A stretch of 55,151 bases of DNA, taken from assembly GCA_023457535.1 (NCBI GenBank), contig JAEWLN010000099.1:1-55151 (forward strand), in the 5' to 3' direction. Below, piece after piece: positions 26,950-36,170 of this stretch (positions are counted from its first letter, which is position 1; every line of letters starts with the position of its first letter). The position numbers and the translations under genes are program-made. The stretch comes from Bacteroidota bacterium. GTDB taxonomy: Bacteria; Bacteroidota; Bacteroidia; Flavobacteriales; Flavobacteriaceae. The notes under the pieces were generated by a model, which was not told where the DNA came from, made no database searches, and was given only the letters and a program-made list of their open reading frames with translations.

Positions 26950-29256
26950 ATGAACCAGGATTATATCAAACCCGACCAATGGTCGGTCATAGAAGAAGGA
27001 TTTGATGCAGAAAGGGTAAAATCATCCGAAAGTTTATTCAGCATTGGCAATGGCGCCATGGGCCAACGCGCGAATTTCGAGGAAAGCTATTCCGGGGCGA
27101 CATTCCAGGGCAGCTACATCGCCGGGATTTATTATCCCGACAAAACCAAAGTAGGTTGGTGGAAAAACGGCTACCCCGAATATTTCGCCAAGGTGCTGAA
27201 CGCGCCAAACTGGATCGGGATCGACATCGAGATCAATGGCGAGCCGCTCGATTTGGCGCAATGTGCATCGGTCAGGAATTTCCGGCGCGAGCTCAACATG
27301 CAACAAGGCTGGTACAACCGCTCGTTCGAGGCGACGTTGCGGAACGGCACAGAAATTCTGGTCAATGTCAACCGGTTCCTTTCCCTTGAGTTCGATGAAG
27401 TAGGCGTGATCAATTACGAAATTACGCCGCTGAACCGCGAGGCAAAAATCGTTTTCAAACCGTACCTGGACGCCGGCGTGCACAATGAAGACGCCAACTG
27501 GGAGGAAACGTTCTGGCAGCCGATTGACGCCAAACACGACGGCAACCAAGGCTTTGTGACCGCGCGCACGTTCAAAACGCATTTTACCGTCACGACGTTC
27601 ATGCACAATACGCTGTTAAAAAACGGCGAAGATCTGGCAATGCGCCCGGAGAACACGTTAGCGGACGACAAGAAAATACAATTCACTTATTCGGTAGACG
27701 CTGCAAAAGGCGAAGTTGCTTCGATACAAAAAATCGGCGGGTACACCGTTTCGATGAACCACGACGATACGTACACGGCCGCGCAAAAAGCGATCGAAAA
27801 CGCGCTCGGGAAAGGATATGAGCAATTGTTTGAAGACCAATCCAATGCCTGGGCCAGGATTTGGGAAATGTCCGATATCACGATCGACGGCGATGTCAAG
27901 GCGCAGCAAGGCATCCGATTTAATATTTTCCAATTGAACCAAACGTATTCCGGGAAGGATTCGCGGCTCAACATCGGGCCCAAAGGATTTACGGGCGAAA
28001 AATACGGCGGCTCGACGTACTGGGACACAGAGGCGTATTGCATCCCGTTCTACATGGCCACCAAAGACCAGCAAGTGGCAAGGAATCTGCTTACTTACCG
28101 CTACAACCAACTCGACAAAGCGATCGAAAACGCAGCCAAATTGGGCTTTACTAACGGTGCGGCGCTGTATCCGATGGTCACGATGAACGGCGAGGAGTGC
28201 CACAACGAATGGGAAATCACGTTTGAAGAGATCCACCGCAACGGCGCGATCGCGTTTGCGATTTTCAATTACCACCGATTCACGGGCGACTACAGCTATA
28301 TTCCTGAAAAAGGACTCGAAGTGCTCATTGGCATCGCACGGTTCTGGCACCAGCGCGCGACCTATTCGACGCACAAAAACCGTTACATGATCCTGGGCGT
28401 GACGGGCCCGAACGAATACGAAAACAACGTCAACAACAATTTTTACACAAACTACATTGCCAAGTGGTGCATCGATTATGCGATGGAGCAAATCGGCAAG
28501 GTCCGCGCAGATTATCCGGCAGATTTTACGCGCATCATGGACAAGACCAAGCTCGACGACGCCGAGATCGCACACTGGAAACAAGTTGCCGATAAAATGT
28601 ATTTCCCGTTCTCTGAAGCGCACGATGTCTATTTGCAGCAGGACGGTTTTCTCGACAAAGACCTCGTTAAAGTTTCGGACCTCGACCCCTCGCAGCGCCC
28701 CATCAATCAAAAGTGGTCCTGGGACCGGATCCTGCGCTCGCCTTACATCAAGCAAGCCGATGTTTTGCAGGGATTCTATTTTTTCGAAGACCATTTTTCA
28801 AAACAACAACTCGAAAAGCATTTCGATTTTTACGAGCCATTTACCGTACACGAAAGTTCGCTCTCGCCGTGCGTCCACTCGATCCAGGCCGCGGTGCTGG
28901 GCAAGATGGACATGGCCTATACGTTCTATCTGCGTACCTCGAGGCTCGACATCGACGATTACAACAAAGAGGTCGAGGAAGGACTGCACATCACATCAAT
29001 GGCCGGCACCTGGATGAGCATTGTGGAAGGCTTTGGCGGCATGCGCGTCAAAAACGACCAGCTGCATTTTGAACCGAGGATTCCGGCGCAATGGCAGGGG
29101 TATTCGTTCAAGATCAACTTCCGCAACCAGATTTTAAAGGTCTCGGTCAAGGCCGGCGAAACGAAATTTGCGCTCGAAGGCGGCGCAGCGGTTACCGTTT
29201 TCGTCAATGGTAAGGCGGTGACGGTGGAGCCGGATAATGTGGTGGTGGTGGTTTAG
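26950..29256 (+). CDS. GH65 disaccharide phosphorylase, probably maltose phosphorylase
   Basis: A 768-residue cytoplasmic enzyme (no signal peptide). GH65 marks are an N-terminal beta domain (ESLFSIGNGAMGQRANFEESYSG), the central barrel stretch GGSTYWDTEAYCIPFY (about 353-368), and the catalytic region GEECHNEWEITFEEIHRNG (about 414-432) with the general-acid Glu. A late SSLSPCVHSIQAAVLGKMDMAY contributes to phosphate binding. It would split maltose with phosphate into glucose and beta-glucose 1-phosphate. Kojibiose or trehalose phosphorylase cannot be excluded, but pgmB and the amylases favour maltose. It is cytoplasmic, so it follows the MFS carrier in the pathway. Confidence 0.92.
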   Translation: MNQDYIKPDQWSVIEEGFDAERVKSSESLFSIGNGAMGQRANFEESYSGATFQGSYIAGIYYPDKTKVGWWKNGYPEYFAKVLNAPNWIGIDIEINGEPLDLAQCASVRNFRRELNMQQGWYNRSFEATLRNGTEILVNVNRFLSLEFDEVGVINYEITPLNREAKIVFKPYLDAGVHNEDANWEETFWQPIDAKHDGNQGFVTARTFKTHFTVTTFMHNTLLKNGEDLAMRPENTLADDKKIQFTYSVDAAKGEVASIQKIGGYTVSMNHDDTYTAAQKAIENALGKGYEQLFEDQSNAWARIWEMSDITIDGDVKAQQGIRFNIFQLNQTYSGKDSRLNIGPKGFTGEKYGGSTYWDTEAYCIPFYMATKDQQVARNLLTYRYNQLDKAIENAAKLGFTNGAALYPMVTMNGEECHNEWEITFEEIHRNGAIAFAIFNYHRFTGDYSYIPEKGLEVLIGIARFWHQRATYSTHKNRYMILGVTGPNEYENNVNNNFYTNYIAKWCIDYAMEQIGKVRADYPADFTRIMDKTKLDDAEIAHWKQVADKMYFPFSEAHDVYLQQDGFLDKDLVKVSDLDPSQRPINQKWSWDRILRSPYIKQADVLQGFYFFEDHFSKQQLEKHFDFYEPFTVHESSLSPCVHSIQAAVLGKMDMAYTFYLRTSRLDIDDYNKEVEEGLHITSMAGTWMSIVEGFGGMRVKNDQLHFEPRIPAQWQGYSFKINFRNQILKVSVKAGETKFALEGGAAVTVFVNGKAVTVEPDNVVVVV

Positions 29257-29275
29257 TTTTTGGGCGCCACGGGCG

Positions 29276-29345
29276 GGCTGTCCGCTGCAATCTTTTACGG
29301 CTCCGCTGCGCTGCGCCGCAAAAGGATTTCCGCTGCCATCCCTGG
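29276..29345. repeat. Variable-hairpin repeat, copy 2 (family 2)
   Basis: Left flank GGGCTGTCCGCTGCAATC and right flank AAAAGGATTTCCGCTGCCAT enclose a ten-base stem with one G-U pair (29292-29301 with 29315-29324). Confidence 0.75.
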
Positions 29346-29901
29346 CGCAATTTTTCGTTCGGATTGACGAAGGGAATTTTAATGACGTTTTGCCTGCCGC
29401 GGGTTCTTAACTTTTAGCTCACCAATTTAATATTTGTACTGGTGTTCGCTGAACCTCGCAAGCTCGGTTTGCCTCGCCGCAAAAGTTACAAAAAGGCGTA
29501 GTGGCAGGTAGGAAAGTAATATTTGCATTTTTGGCTTGCCCGCTGCGCCAAAAATCCACATTAAGAGTCTTCGTTCTAAGTTGGAGAAAACGTCTCGCTC
29601 AGAGTTCGTTGGCAAAACGTCCCGCGCGGACAAATACGATCTGATTTAGATGAAGTTCCCGCGCGTTCGACGAACGTTCAAAGCGGAAGATGGCTTTCCA
29701 TTTATGAAAGGCATTCTTCGTGAGGCTGGCGCATCGACCTTGCAGGCGGGTACCAGCCGTTTGAAAATGGCGCAAAAAACAAATTCTGTTTGAGGCGCAG
29801 CCGAGTTAATTTGTTTTCGCCATTGAAAACTTAGCTGGTCGCCGAATGGTCTGCGCCTACGCATTTTTGCTTCTTTTGTTGCGAGACAAAAGAAGGCCCT
29901 C

Positions 29902-29988
29902 GCGGCAGCGATAGCCCCGATAAAGCCGGTATCCTTTTGCGTAGTTTACGAAGCAAAAGATAAAGGCGAAAGCGGGAAATAGCTCCTA
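29902..29988. repeat. Variable-hairpin repeat, copy 3 (family 2, reverse orientation)
   Basis: On the minus strand the flanks read AGGAGCTATTTCCCGCTTTC and, after the hairpin, ATCGGGGCTATCGCTGCCGC. The stem is CTTTTGC/GCAAAAG (29934-29940 with 29953-29959). It ends 21 bases before the GH13 start. Confidence 0.75.
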
Positions 29989-30009
29989 ACAACACAAACC
30001 AAAATAAAA

Positions 30010-31839
30010 ATGAAAAAACTACTATTGCTCCTCCTTTGCTCCGCGACAGCGATGGCTCAATTACAAAAAGTCGAACCGCCATTCTGGTACGCCGGCATGC
30101 ACAATCCAAGCCTGCAAATCATGTTCTACGGCAAGAACATTAACCAGTATGAGGTAGCGGTGTCGAACAATGTCGTGATTACGGGTGTTCAGAAAACTGA
30201 AAATCCGAATTATGTTTTTGTGACGATCGACACCAAGAACGTCCCGGCATCTGAACTTACGTTTTCGTTCAGGAACAAAAATAAGGTAGCGTTTACCAAA
30301 AAATACGAGATCAGAAACCGCCGCAACGATTCGGCGCTGCGCAAAGGGTTCGACTCCAGCGATTTGATTTACCTGATCATGCCGGACCGTTTCGCCAACG
30401 GCAACCCCAACAACGATTCAACGCCCGACACGTACGAAAAAGCCAATCGCGCTGAGCCCGGGGCACGTCACGGCGGCGACATCGAGGGCATTATCAAAAA
30501 CCTCGACTACATCAAGGAACTGGGCGCTACGGCGATCTGGAACACGCCGCTTTGCGAGGACAATGATGCTCGTGGCTCGTATCATGGGTATGGACAATCG
30601 GATGTGTACAGGATCGATCCGCGGTATGGGACGAACGAGGATTATTTGAGGCTGTCATCGGAACTGCACAAACGCGATATGAAACTGATCCTCGATTATG
30701 TGACCAATCACTGGGGCGACCACTGGATGGTCAAAGATCTGCCTACGTATGACTGGCTGCACCAGTTTCCGGGATACGCGCAATCGAATTACCGCATGAC
30801 CACGCAGTTTGACCCGAATGCATCGGACATCGACCGCAAATATTGTGTTGACGGATGGTTTGTGCAGTCCATGCCGGATCTGAACCAGGCCAATCCGCTC
30901 GTGAACCGCTACCTGATCCAGAATGCGATCTGGTGGATCGAATATGCCGATCTGGACGGATTCCGCGTCGATACCTACAGCTACTGCGACAAGACGGCGA
31001 TCGCAGCATGGACCAAGGCGATCATGGACGAATATCCGCATTTCAATATTTCGGGCGAGGTTTGGATGCACGATCAGGCACAAATGGCGTATTGGCAGCG
31101 CGATTCAAAGATCGGGGCGATCCAGAGTTACAATTCGCACCTGCCGAGCGTCATGGACTTTACGCTGCACAACGCGATCTCTGTCGCATTTAACGAAGAC
31201 AAACCCGAATGGGACAAAGGCATGATGCGCGTGTACGAAAACTTTGCGAATGACTTTTTGTACCCGGACATCAATAACATCCTCGTCTTTGCGGAAAACC
31301 ACGACACCAACCGGCTCAATCAGATTTACGGCAACGATTTCAAAAAATACCAGCTTGCAATGACGCTTGTGGCTACCGTGCGCGGCATTCCGCAAATCTA
31401 TTACGGATCTGAAATCGGGATGGCGGGCGACAAGGCCAAAGGCGATCCGGACATCCGGCACGATTTCCCGGGCGGCTGGAACGGCGATGCAAACAATGCG
31501 TTCAAGGCATCGGGGCGTACCGGCCAGCAAAAACAGTTTTTCGACTTTTCGAGCAAATTGTTCCACTGGCGCAAGACTGCCGGCGTGATCCACAACGGCA
31601 AGACCAAGCAGTACCTGCCGCAGGACAATGTGTATGTGTATTTCAGGTATGACGACAAGCAATCGGTGATGGTCGTAATCAACAACAGCAATGAGCCACG
31701 TACGTTCGGCACCGGCCGTTTTGCGGAAAGCATCGGCAGTTATCAAACCGGCAAAGACGTTATTTCAGGAAAAACCGTGGATTTGAAAAACGATATTTCG
31801 ATCGGGGCCAAATCGTCGTACATTTTAGAATTGAAGTAA
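30010..31839 (+). CDS. GH13 alpha-amylase/neopullulanase (SusA-like)
   Basis: A 609-residue enzyme with a signal peptide (LLLLLLCSATAMAQ) and an N-terminal cyclomaltodextrinase-type beta domain (PPFWYAGMHNPSLQIMFYGKN, about 23-43). The catalytic barrel starts near IYLIMPDRFANGNP. Its catalytic motifs are DYVTNH (229-234), GFRVD with Asp321, GEVW with Glu350, and ENHDTN (His431, Asp432). There is no T9SS domain, so it should act in the periplasm on oligosaccharides brought in by SusC. It resembles SusA of the starch system. The next gene is 262 bp away, across a family 1 element. Confidence 0.93.
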   Translation: MKKLLLLLLCSATAMAQLQKVEPPFWYAGMHNPSLQIMFYGKNINQYEVAVSNNVVITGVQKTENPNYVFVTIDTKNVPASELTFSFRNKNKVAFTKKYEIRNRRNDSALRKGFDSSDLIYLIMPDRFANGNPNNDSTPDTYEKANRAEPGARHGGDIEGIIKNLDYIKELGATAIWNTPLCEDNDARGSYHGYGQSDVYRIDPRYGTNEDYLRLSSELHKRDMKLILDYVTNHWGDHWMVKDLPTYDWLHQFPGYAQSNYRMTTQFDPNASDIDRKYCVDGWFVQSMPDLNQANPLVNRYLIQNAIWWIEYADLDGFRVDTYSYCDKTAIAAWTKAIMDEYPHFNISGEVWMHDQAQMAYWQRDSKIGAIQSYNSHLPSVMDFTLHNAISVAFNEDKPEWDKGMMRVYENFANDFLYPDINNILVFAENHDTNRLNQIYGNDFKKYQLAMTLVATVRGIPQIYYGSEIGMAGDKAKGDPDIRHDFPGGWNGDANNAFKASGRTGQQKQFFDFSSKLFHWRKTAGVIHNGKTKQYLPQDNVYVYFRYDDKQSVMVVINNSNEPRTFGTGRFAESIGSYQTGKDVISGKTVDLKNDISIGAKSSYILELK

Positions 31840-31870
31840 TCGCTGGCAAAATTTGTCCGGCTTTGAAATG

Positions 31871-31997
31871 TATAGATTTTCTGTAATGGAGGTATTGAAA
31901 AAAAGTGTATTTTTCCTGTAGGGAAGGGGGCTATGAAGGTATCCCCTACGAAATCAAATCGGCACTTCATTACAGAAAATCTGTACATTTTGTTAAA
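31871..31997. repeat. MITE-like element, copy B (family 1, forward orientation)
   Basis: The left end TATAGATTTTCTGTAATGGA and the right end TTACAGAAAATCTGTA followed by CATTTTGTTAAA bound a core with GTAGGGAAGGGGGC (31918-31931). It occupies about half of the 262-bp gap between the GH13 and GH31 genes, so the two genes may not share one transcript. Confidence 0.88.
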
Positions 31998-32101
31998 TTT
32001 TTAATGGCTATGCGCTTCCGCCCCGGTCTTGTTTTTATAATTTGATGATCCGATTAACGGCAATTAGTCCCATCCGGCCGACACCGTCCTAAACCACTAC
32101 C

Positions 32102-34474
32102 ATGAAAAACCTGTATCTCTACTTATTTTTGTTGGCTGCCCCGGCGATCGGGGCGCAAAATTCCGTCAGGCAATACCTCGGACACCGCTATACCAACGGC
32201 GTGCTCGAAGTCAAAGTATCGGACGGAACCTATCGCATTCTCCCCTACGCGGCCCACACCGTAGAAACGACATTCATTCCTGCCGGTGAAATATTTGACC
32301 CGCAATCGCATGCAGTAATTGCCCCGCCGCAACAACGCATTGCAAAAGTCAAAGAAACCGGTGCAACGTTGATGTTACGTACGTCCGGGATGACGGTGAG
32401 CATCCGCAAATCGCCGTTCTCGATCGCGTATGATTACAATGGCAAACTGCTTTTGTCCGAAAAAAACGGATTCACGCAAAAAGACTCAACGCGTACGCTC
32501 GATTTTGCGATCGACAACACAGAGGCGCTCTTTGGCGGCGGCGCGCGCGCACTCGGGCTCAACCGTCGCGGCAACAAACTCAAATTGCGCAACCAGGCGC
32601 ATTACGGCTATGGGCAGCGGTCTGAGTTGCTCAATTTTTCCATCCCGATGGCGCTTTCGTCCAAAATATACGCCGTCCATTTTGACAACGCCTCATTGGC
32701 AGAGCTCGATCTCGACAGCCAGAAAAATAACACGCTGGCGTATCGGACGCATTCCGGACGCATGACCTATCAGGTAATTGCCGCCGCTACATGGCCCGAT
32801 CTGATCCGGCATTACACGCAACTCACGGGCACGCAACCGCTTTTGCCGCGATGGGCATTGGGCAATTTTGCAAGCCGGTTTGGCTACCGCGACCGCGCGC
32901 AGGTCGAGAAGACCGTCAAAAAATTCGAAGACGACCAGATTCCGCTCGATGCGATCATCCTTGATTTGTACTGGTTCGGCAAACAAGTGCAGGGCACGAT
33001 GGGCAACCTGGAATGGGACCGCGAAACGTTTCCCGATCCTGAAAAAATGATGGCCGGCCTCAACGCCAAAAACATCAAAACCATTCTGATCACCGAGCCG
33101 TTTATCCTGACCACATCGTCCAAATGGCAGGAAGCCGACAGCAAAAAAGTGCTCGCTACGACCAAAAACGGAAAATCGGCGACCTTCGATTTCTATTTCG
33201 GGCATGGCGCGCTCGTCGATGTCTTCAAACCCGAAGCCAAAAAGTGGTTCTGGGACATTTATAAAAACCTCATGCTGCAAGGCGTGGGCGGCTGGTGGGG
33301 CGATCTGGGCGAGCCGGAAGTTTTTCCGTCACACGTCGTTACGGCCAAAGGAAAAGCCTCGGAAGTCCACAATATCTACGGCCACAATTGGGCAAAAATG
33401 GTTTTTGACGGCTACAAAAGCGATTTTCCGTCGGTGCGACCGTTCATTTTGATGCGCGCCGGCTATTCAGGCTCGCAGCGCTTTGGCATGGTGCCGTGGA
33501 GCGGCGACGTGGGCCGCAGCTGGGAAGGTTTGCAATCACAGCCCGAGATTTCGCTCGGGATGGGCATGCAGGGCCTCGGGTACATGCATTCGGACCTTGG
33601 TGGTTTTGCCGGCGATTATTACGACAACGAACTTTACATCCGATGGCTGCAATACGGTGTTTTCCAACCGATTTTTCGTCCGCATGCGCAGGAAGACGTC
33701 GCGCCGGAGCCCGTCTATAAAGATATTGTGACCAAGGCAAAGGCCAAAACACAAGTCGAATTGCGCTACCGGATGTTGCCTTACAATTATTCAATCGCGT
33801 ACCAAAATTCGATATCGGGCATCCCGCTGATGCGCCCGCTGTTCTTTGAAGAACCGGACAATGCCGCGCTGTACAATGTTTCAGAGACTTATTTGTGGGG
33901 CGATGCGATGCTTATCCATCCGATTGCAAAACCTGGTGTAACATCGGCAGCGGTGTACTTCCCGAAAGGCAGCAACTGGTTTGATTTTTACAACGGCCAA
34001 TCGTTCGACGGCGGACGGTTTGCATCGGTGAGCGTATCGGACGATCACATCCCGACCTTTGTACGCGGTAATTCGTTCGTACCGATGATCGCGCCCATTC
34101 AGAACACCTCGGCGTATTCGCTTAAAAATCTTGACGTGCATTTTTACTGGGATTCCACCCAACCCGTGCGCAGTTTCACGCTCTACCACGACGATGGCCA
34201 AACGCCGGACGCGGCCGCAAAAAGCCAGTCGGAAACCATTGCGTTTTCAGGCGCGGCCAAAAATAATGTACTGACGCTGAACGTACATAACGTCGTGCAA
34301 AAGCATTTTGGCGCATCGGACAAAAACCTCAGGTTAATCCTGCACCATATTTCTTCGGTGCAAAAAGTAAGCGTCAATGGAAAAAACACTACTTTTAAAT
34401 TCGAGGGCGACCAACTGGAAATTCCGTTGCTACTCGAGAAATCCTCGCAAAAAACGATAAAAATAGAATGGTAA
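32102..34474 (+). CDS. GH31 alpha-glucosidase
   Basis: A 790-residue enzyme with a signal peptide (YLFLLAAPAIGAQ). GH31 marks are the N-terminal beta-sandwich with FGGGARALGLNRRG, the barrel start WALGNFASRFGYRDRAQVE, and the nucleophile block GGWWGDLGEPEV (Asp401, with Glu404). The acid/base block FGMVPWSGDVGR (Asp469) and HSDLGGFAGDY follow. It would release glucose from the non-reducing end of maltodextrins in the periplasm. Bacteroides uses a GH97 enzyme (SusB) for a similar step, so this is an alternative. Its stop overlaps the next GH13 start by seven bases, showing tight coupling. Confidence 0.94.
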   Translation: MKNLYLYLFLLAAPAIGAQNSVRQYLGHRYTNGVLEVKVSDGTYRILPYAAHTVETTFIPAGEIFDPQSHAVIAPPQQRIAKVKETGATLMLRTSGMTVSIRKSPFSIAYDYNGKLLLSEKNGFTQKDSTRTLDFAIDNTEALFGGGARALGLNRRGNKLKLRNQAHYGYGQRSELLNFSIPMALSSKIYAVHFDNASLAELDLDSQKNNTLAYRTHSGRMTYQVIAAATWPDLIRHYTQLTGTQPLLPRWALGNFASRFGYRDRAQVEKTVKKFEDDQIPLDAIILDLYWFGKQVQGTMGNLEWDRETFPDPEKMMAGLNAKNIKTILITEPFILTTSSKWQEADSKKVLATTKNGKSATFDFYFGHGALVDVFKPEAKKWFWDIYKNLMLQGVGGWWGDLGEPEVFPSHVVTAKGKASEVHNIYGHNWAKMVFDGYKSDFPSVRPFILMRAGYSGSQRFGMVPWSGDVGRSWEGLQSQPEISLGMGMQGLGYMHSDLGGFAGDYYDNELYIRWLQYGVFQPIFRPHAQEDVAPEPVYKDIVTKAKAKTQVELRYRMLPYNYSIAYQNSISGIPLMRPLFFEEPDNAALYNVSETYLWGDAMLIHPIAKPGVTSAAVYFPKGSNWFDFYNGQSFDGGRFASVSVSDDHIPTFVRGNSFVPMIAPIQNTSAYSLKNLDVHFYWDSTQPVRSFTLYHDDGQTPDAAAKSQSETIAFSGAAKNNVLTLNVHNVVQKHFGASDKNLRLILHHISSVQKVSVNGKNTTFKFEGDQLEIPLLLEKSSQKTIKIEW

Positions 34475-36129
34475 TGAATCAATTTTCTTCGCTGCTGCTG
34501 CTGTTCCTGGCGGCCATGACATGTCCTTTGAGTGCGCAAAACCAGCCAAAAAACGCGCAACCGCCGTTTGTTTGGGAAGGTGCCAATTTATATTTCCTGA
34601 TGACCGACAGGTTTGCCAACGGCGACCCGAAAAACGACATCAACTTTGGGCGGACCAAAAAACCCGGAAAGCTACGCGGATTTGAAGGTGGTGACTTGCG
34701 CGGCATCATCCAAAAGATCGACGAGGGTTATTTTGACCAACTTGGCATCAACGCGATCTGGTTTACGCCCATCGTTGAGCAGATCCACGACGGCGTGGAC
34801 GAAGGCACCGGATTATCTTACGGTTTCCACGGCTACTGGACGCGCGACTGGACGGCACTCGACCCGAATTTTGGCACCAAAGCCGACTTGAAGGAACTCG
34901 TTGAGAAAGCGCATGCGCGCGGCATCCGCGTTGTGCTCGACGGCGTGATCAACCACACCGGACCGGTTACGGACAAAGACAGTGCATGGCCACCGGACTG
35001 GGTGCGCACCGAACCGCAGTGCGACTATAAAACCTTTAAATCGACCACGGCCTGTACCCTTGTAAAAAACCTTCCGGATGTGCTGACAGAAAGCAGCCAG
35101 AACGTTGAATTGCCGCCATTTCTTGCCGAAAAATGGAAAAAAGAAGGCCGCTATGAAACAGAAGTGGCCTCGCTTGACGCATTTTTCAAACGAACAGGTT
35201 ATCCGCGCGCGCCAAAATATTACATCATCAAATGGCTGACCGATTACATCACCGAATTTGGCATTGACGGCTACCGCGCCGACACGGTCAAACACACTGA
35301 AGAAGGCGTTTGGGCCGATTTCAAAACGCAGTGCGATTATGCGTTCGCGCAATGGAAAAAGCAAAACCCGTCCCAGGTGCTTGACGACAATGGGTTTTAT
35401 ACCATTGCCGAGGTGTACAATTACGGCATTTCATCGGGGAAAAATTTCGATTTTGGCGACCGAAAGGTTAATTATTTTGCCCACGGATTCGACAACATGA
35501 TCAATTTTGAATTCAAATGGGATTGCCAGCGCGAGTACGAATACATTTTCTCAAAATATTCGACCAAACTCAATACCGAACTCGACGGTTTCAGCGTGCT
35601 CAATTACGTTTCCTCCCATGACGACGGCGCTCCGTTCGATCCAAAACGCGAAAAAAGCATCGAAAGCGGCACCAAGTTATTGCTGTCTCCGGGCATTTCG
35701 CAGGTCTATTACGGCGATGAAACCGGGCGCCCGCTTGTGATCGAAGGTACACAGGGCGATGCAACGCTTCGCTCGTTGATGAATTGGGACGCGCTCAAAA
35801 CAGATAAAGACACGCAAAAAGTGATTGCCCATTGGCAAAAACTAGGGCAGTTCCGCAAAAACCATCCAAGCGTTGGCGCAGGCGTACACCGCCAGATCTC
35901 TGCAACGCCGTACGTGTTCAGCCGGGGTTATGTCAAGGAAAACTATCTGGACCGCGTGATCGTTGGCCTGGATTTGCCTGCAGGACGCAAAATCATTACC
36001 GTCAGTTCTGTTTTTAAAGACGGCACCCATTTGCGCGATGCGTATTCGGGGCAACGAACCACTGTAAACAAAGGCGCTGCGGTGGTCGATTCTGAATTTT
36101 CTATCGTGCTGCTCGAACAAGTCAAATAA
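34468..36129 (+). CDS. GH13 alpha-amylase, second secreted copy
   Basis: A 553-residue enzyme (from ATG 34468; ATG 34474 is also possible) with a signal peptide ending near CPLSAQ. Catalytic motifs are DGVINH (158-163), GYRAD with Asp272, IAEVYNYG with Glu315, and SSHDDG (His384, Asp385). An insert of about 60 residues between the second and third motifs (CDYKTFKSTTACTLVKNLPD onward) resembles periplasmic alpha-amylases. It overlaps the GH31 gene by seven bases. It should act in the periplasm with the other two hydrolases. It differs clearly from the GH13 at 30010, so the two are not recent copies. Confidence 0.92.
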   Translation: MVMNQFSSLLLLFLAAMTCPLSAQNQPKNAQPPFVWEGANLYFLMTDRFANGDPKNDINFGRTKKPGKLRGFEGGDLRGIIQKIDEGYFDQLGINAIWFTPIVEQIHDGVDEGTGLSYGFHGYWTRDWTALDPNFGTKADLKELVEKAHARGIRVVLDGVINHTGPVTDKDSAWPPDWVRTEPQCDYKTFKSTTACTLVKNLPDVLTESSQNVELPPFLAEKWKKEGRYETEVASLDAFFKRTGYPRAPKYYIIKWLTDYITEFGIDGYRADTVKHTEEGVWADFKTQCDYAFAQWKKQNPSQVLDDNGFYTIAEVYNYGISSGKNFDFGDRKVNYFAHGFDNMINFEFKWDCQREYEYIFSKYSTKLNTELDGFSVLNYVSSHDDGAPFDPKREKSIESGTKLLLSPGISQVYYGDETGRPLVIEGTQGDATLRSLMNWDALKTDKDTQKVIAHWQKLGQFRKNHPSVGAGVHRQISATPYVFSRGYVKENYLDRVIVGLDLPAGRKIITVSSVFKDGTHLRDAYSGQRTTVNKGAAVVDSEFSIVLLEQVK

Positions 36130-36135
36130 ACCAAG

Positions 36136-36159
36136 CGCCTTTTTCGGAGGCGTTTTTTT
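36136..36159 (+). terminator. Terminator of the maltodextrin plus-strand operon
   Basis: CGCCT (36136-36140) pairs with AGGCG (36148-36152), followed by seven T. The last T of the tract is also the first base of the next promoter box. Confidence 0.8.
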
Positions 36160-36166
36160 ATTTTTG
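36159..36166 (+). promoter_or_regulatory. Candidate -7 box TATTTTTG for the phosphodiesterase gene
   Basis: An exact TAnnTTTG match ending four bases before ATG 36171, which implies a leaderless or nearly leaderless mRNA. It joins the upstream terminator T-tract. Confidence 0.5.
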
Positions 36167-36170
36167 CCGA

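Larger units (their letters stand above)
29257..30009. other. Long non-coding gap with repeats
   Basis: The 753 bases between the GH65 and GH13 genes hold repeat copies 2 and 3 of family 2 and a separate perfect ten-base hairpin (29870-29879 with 29886-29895). The stretch 29400-29830 between them has short open frames on the minus strand with no signal, domain or promoter. It may be decayed repeat or gene sequence, but I could not identify it. Confidence 0.55.

Noticed and set aside
27658..28794. A 378-residue minus-strand frame inside the GH65 gene.
   Set aside because: Shadow of the GH65 frame, with no recognisable domain, promoter or neighbour logic.
29427..30109. Three short minus-strand frames in the gap before the GH13 gene.
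   Set aside because: They run through repeat elements or the start of the GH13 gene and have no domain or promoter; repeat sequence explains at least part of them.
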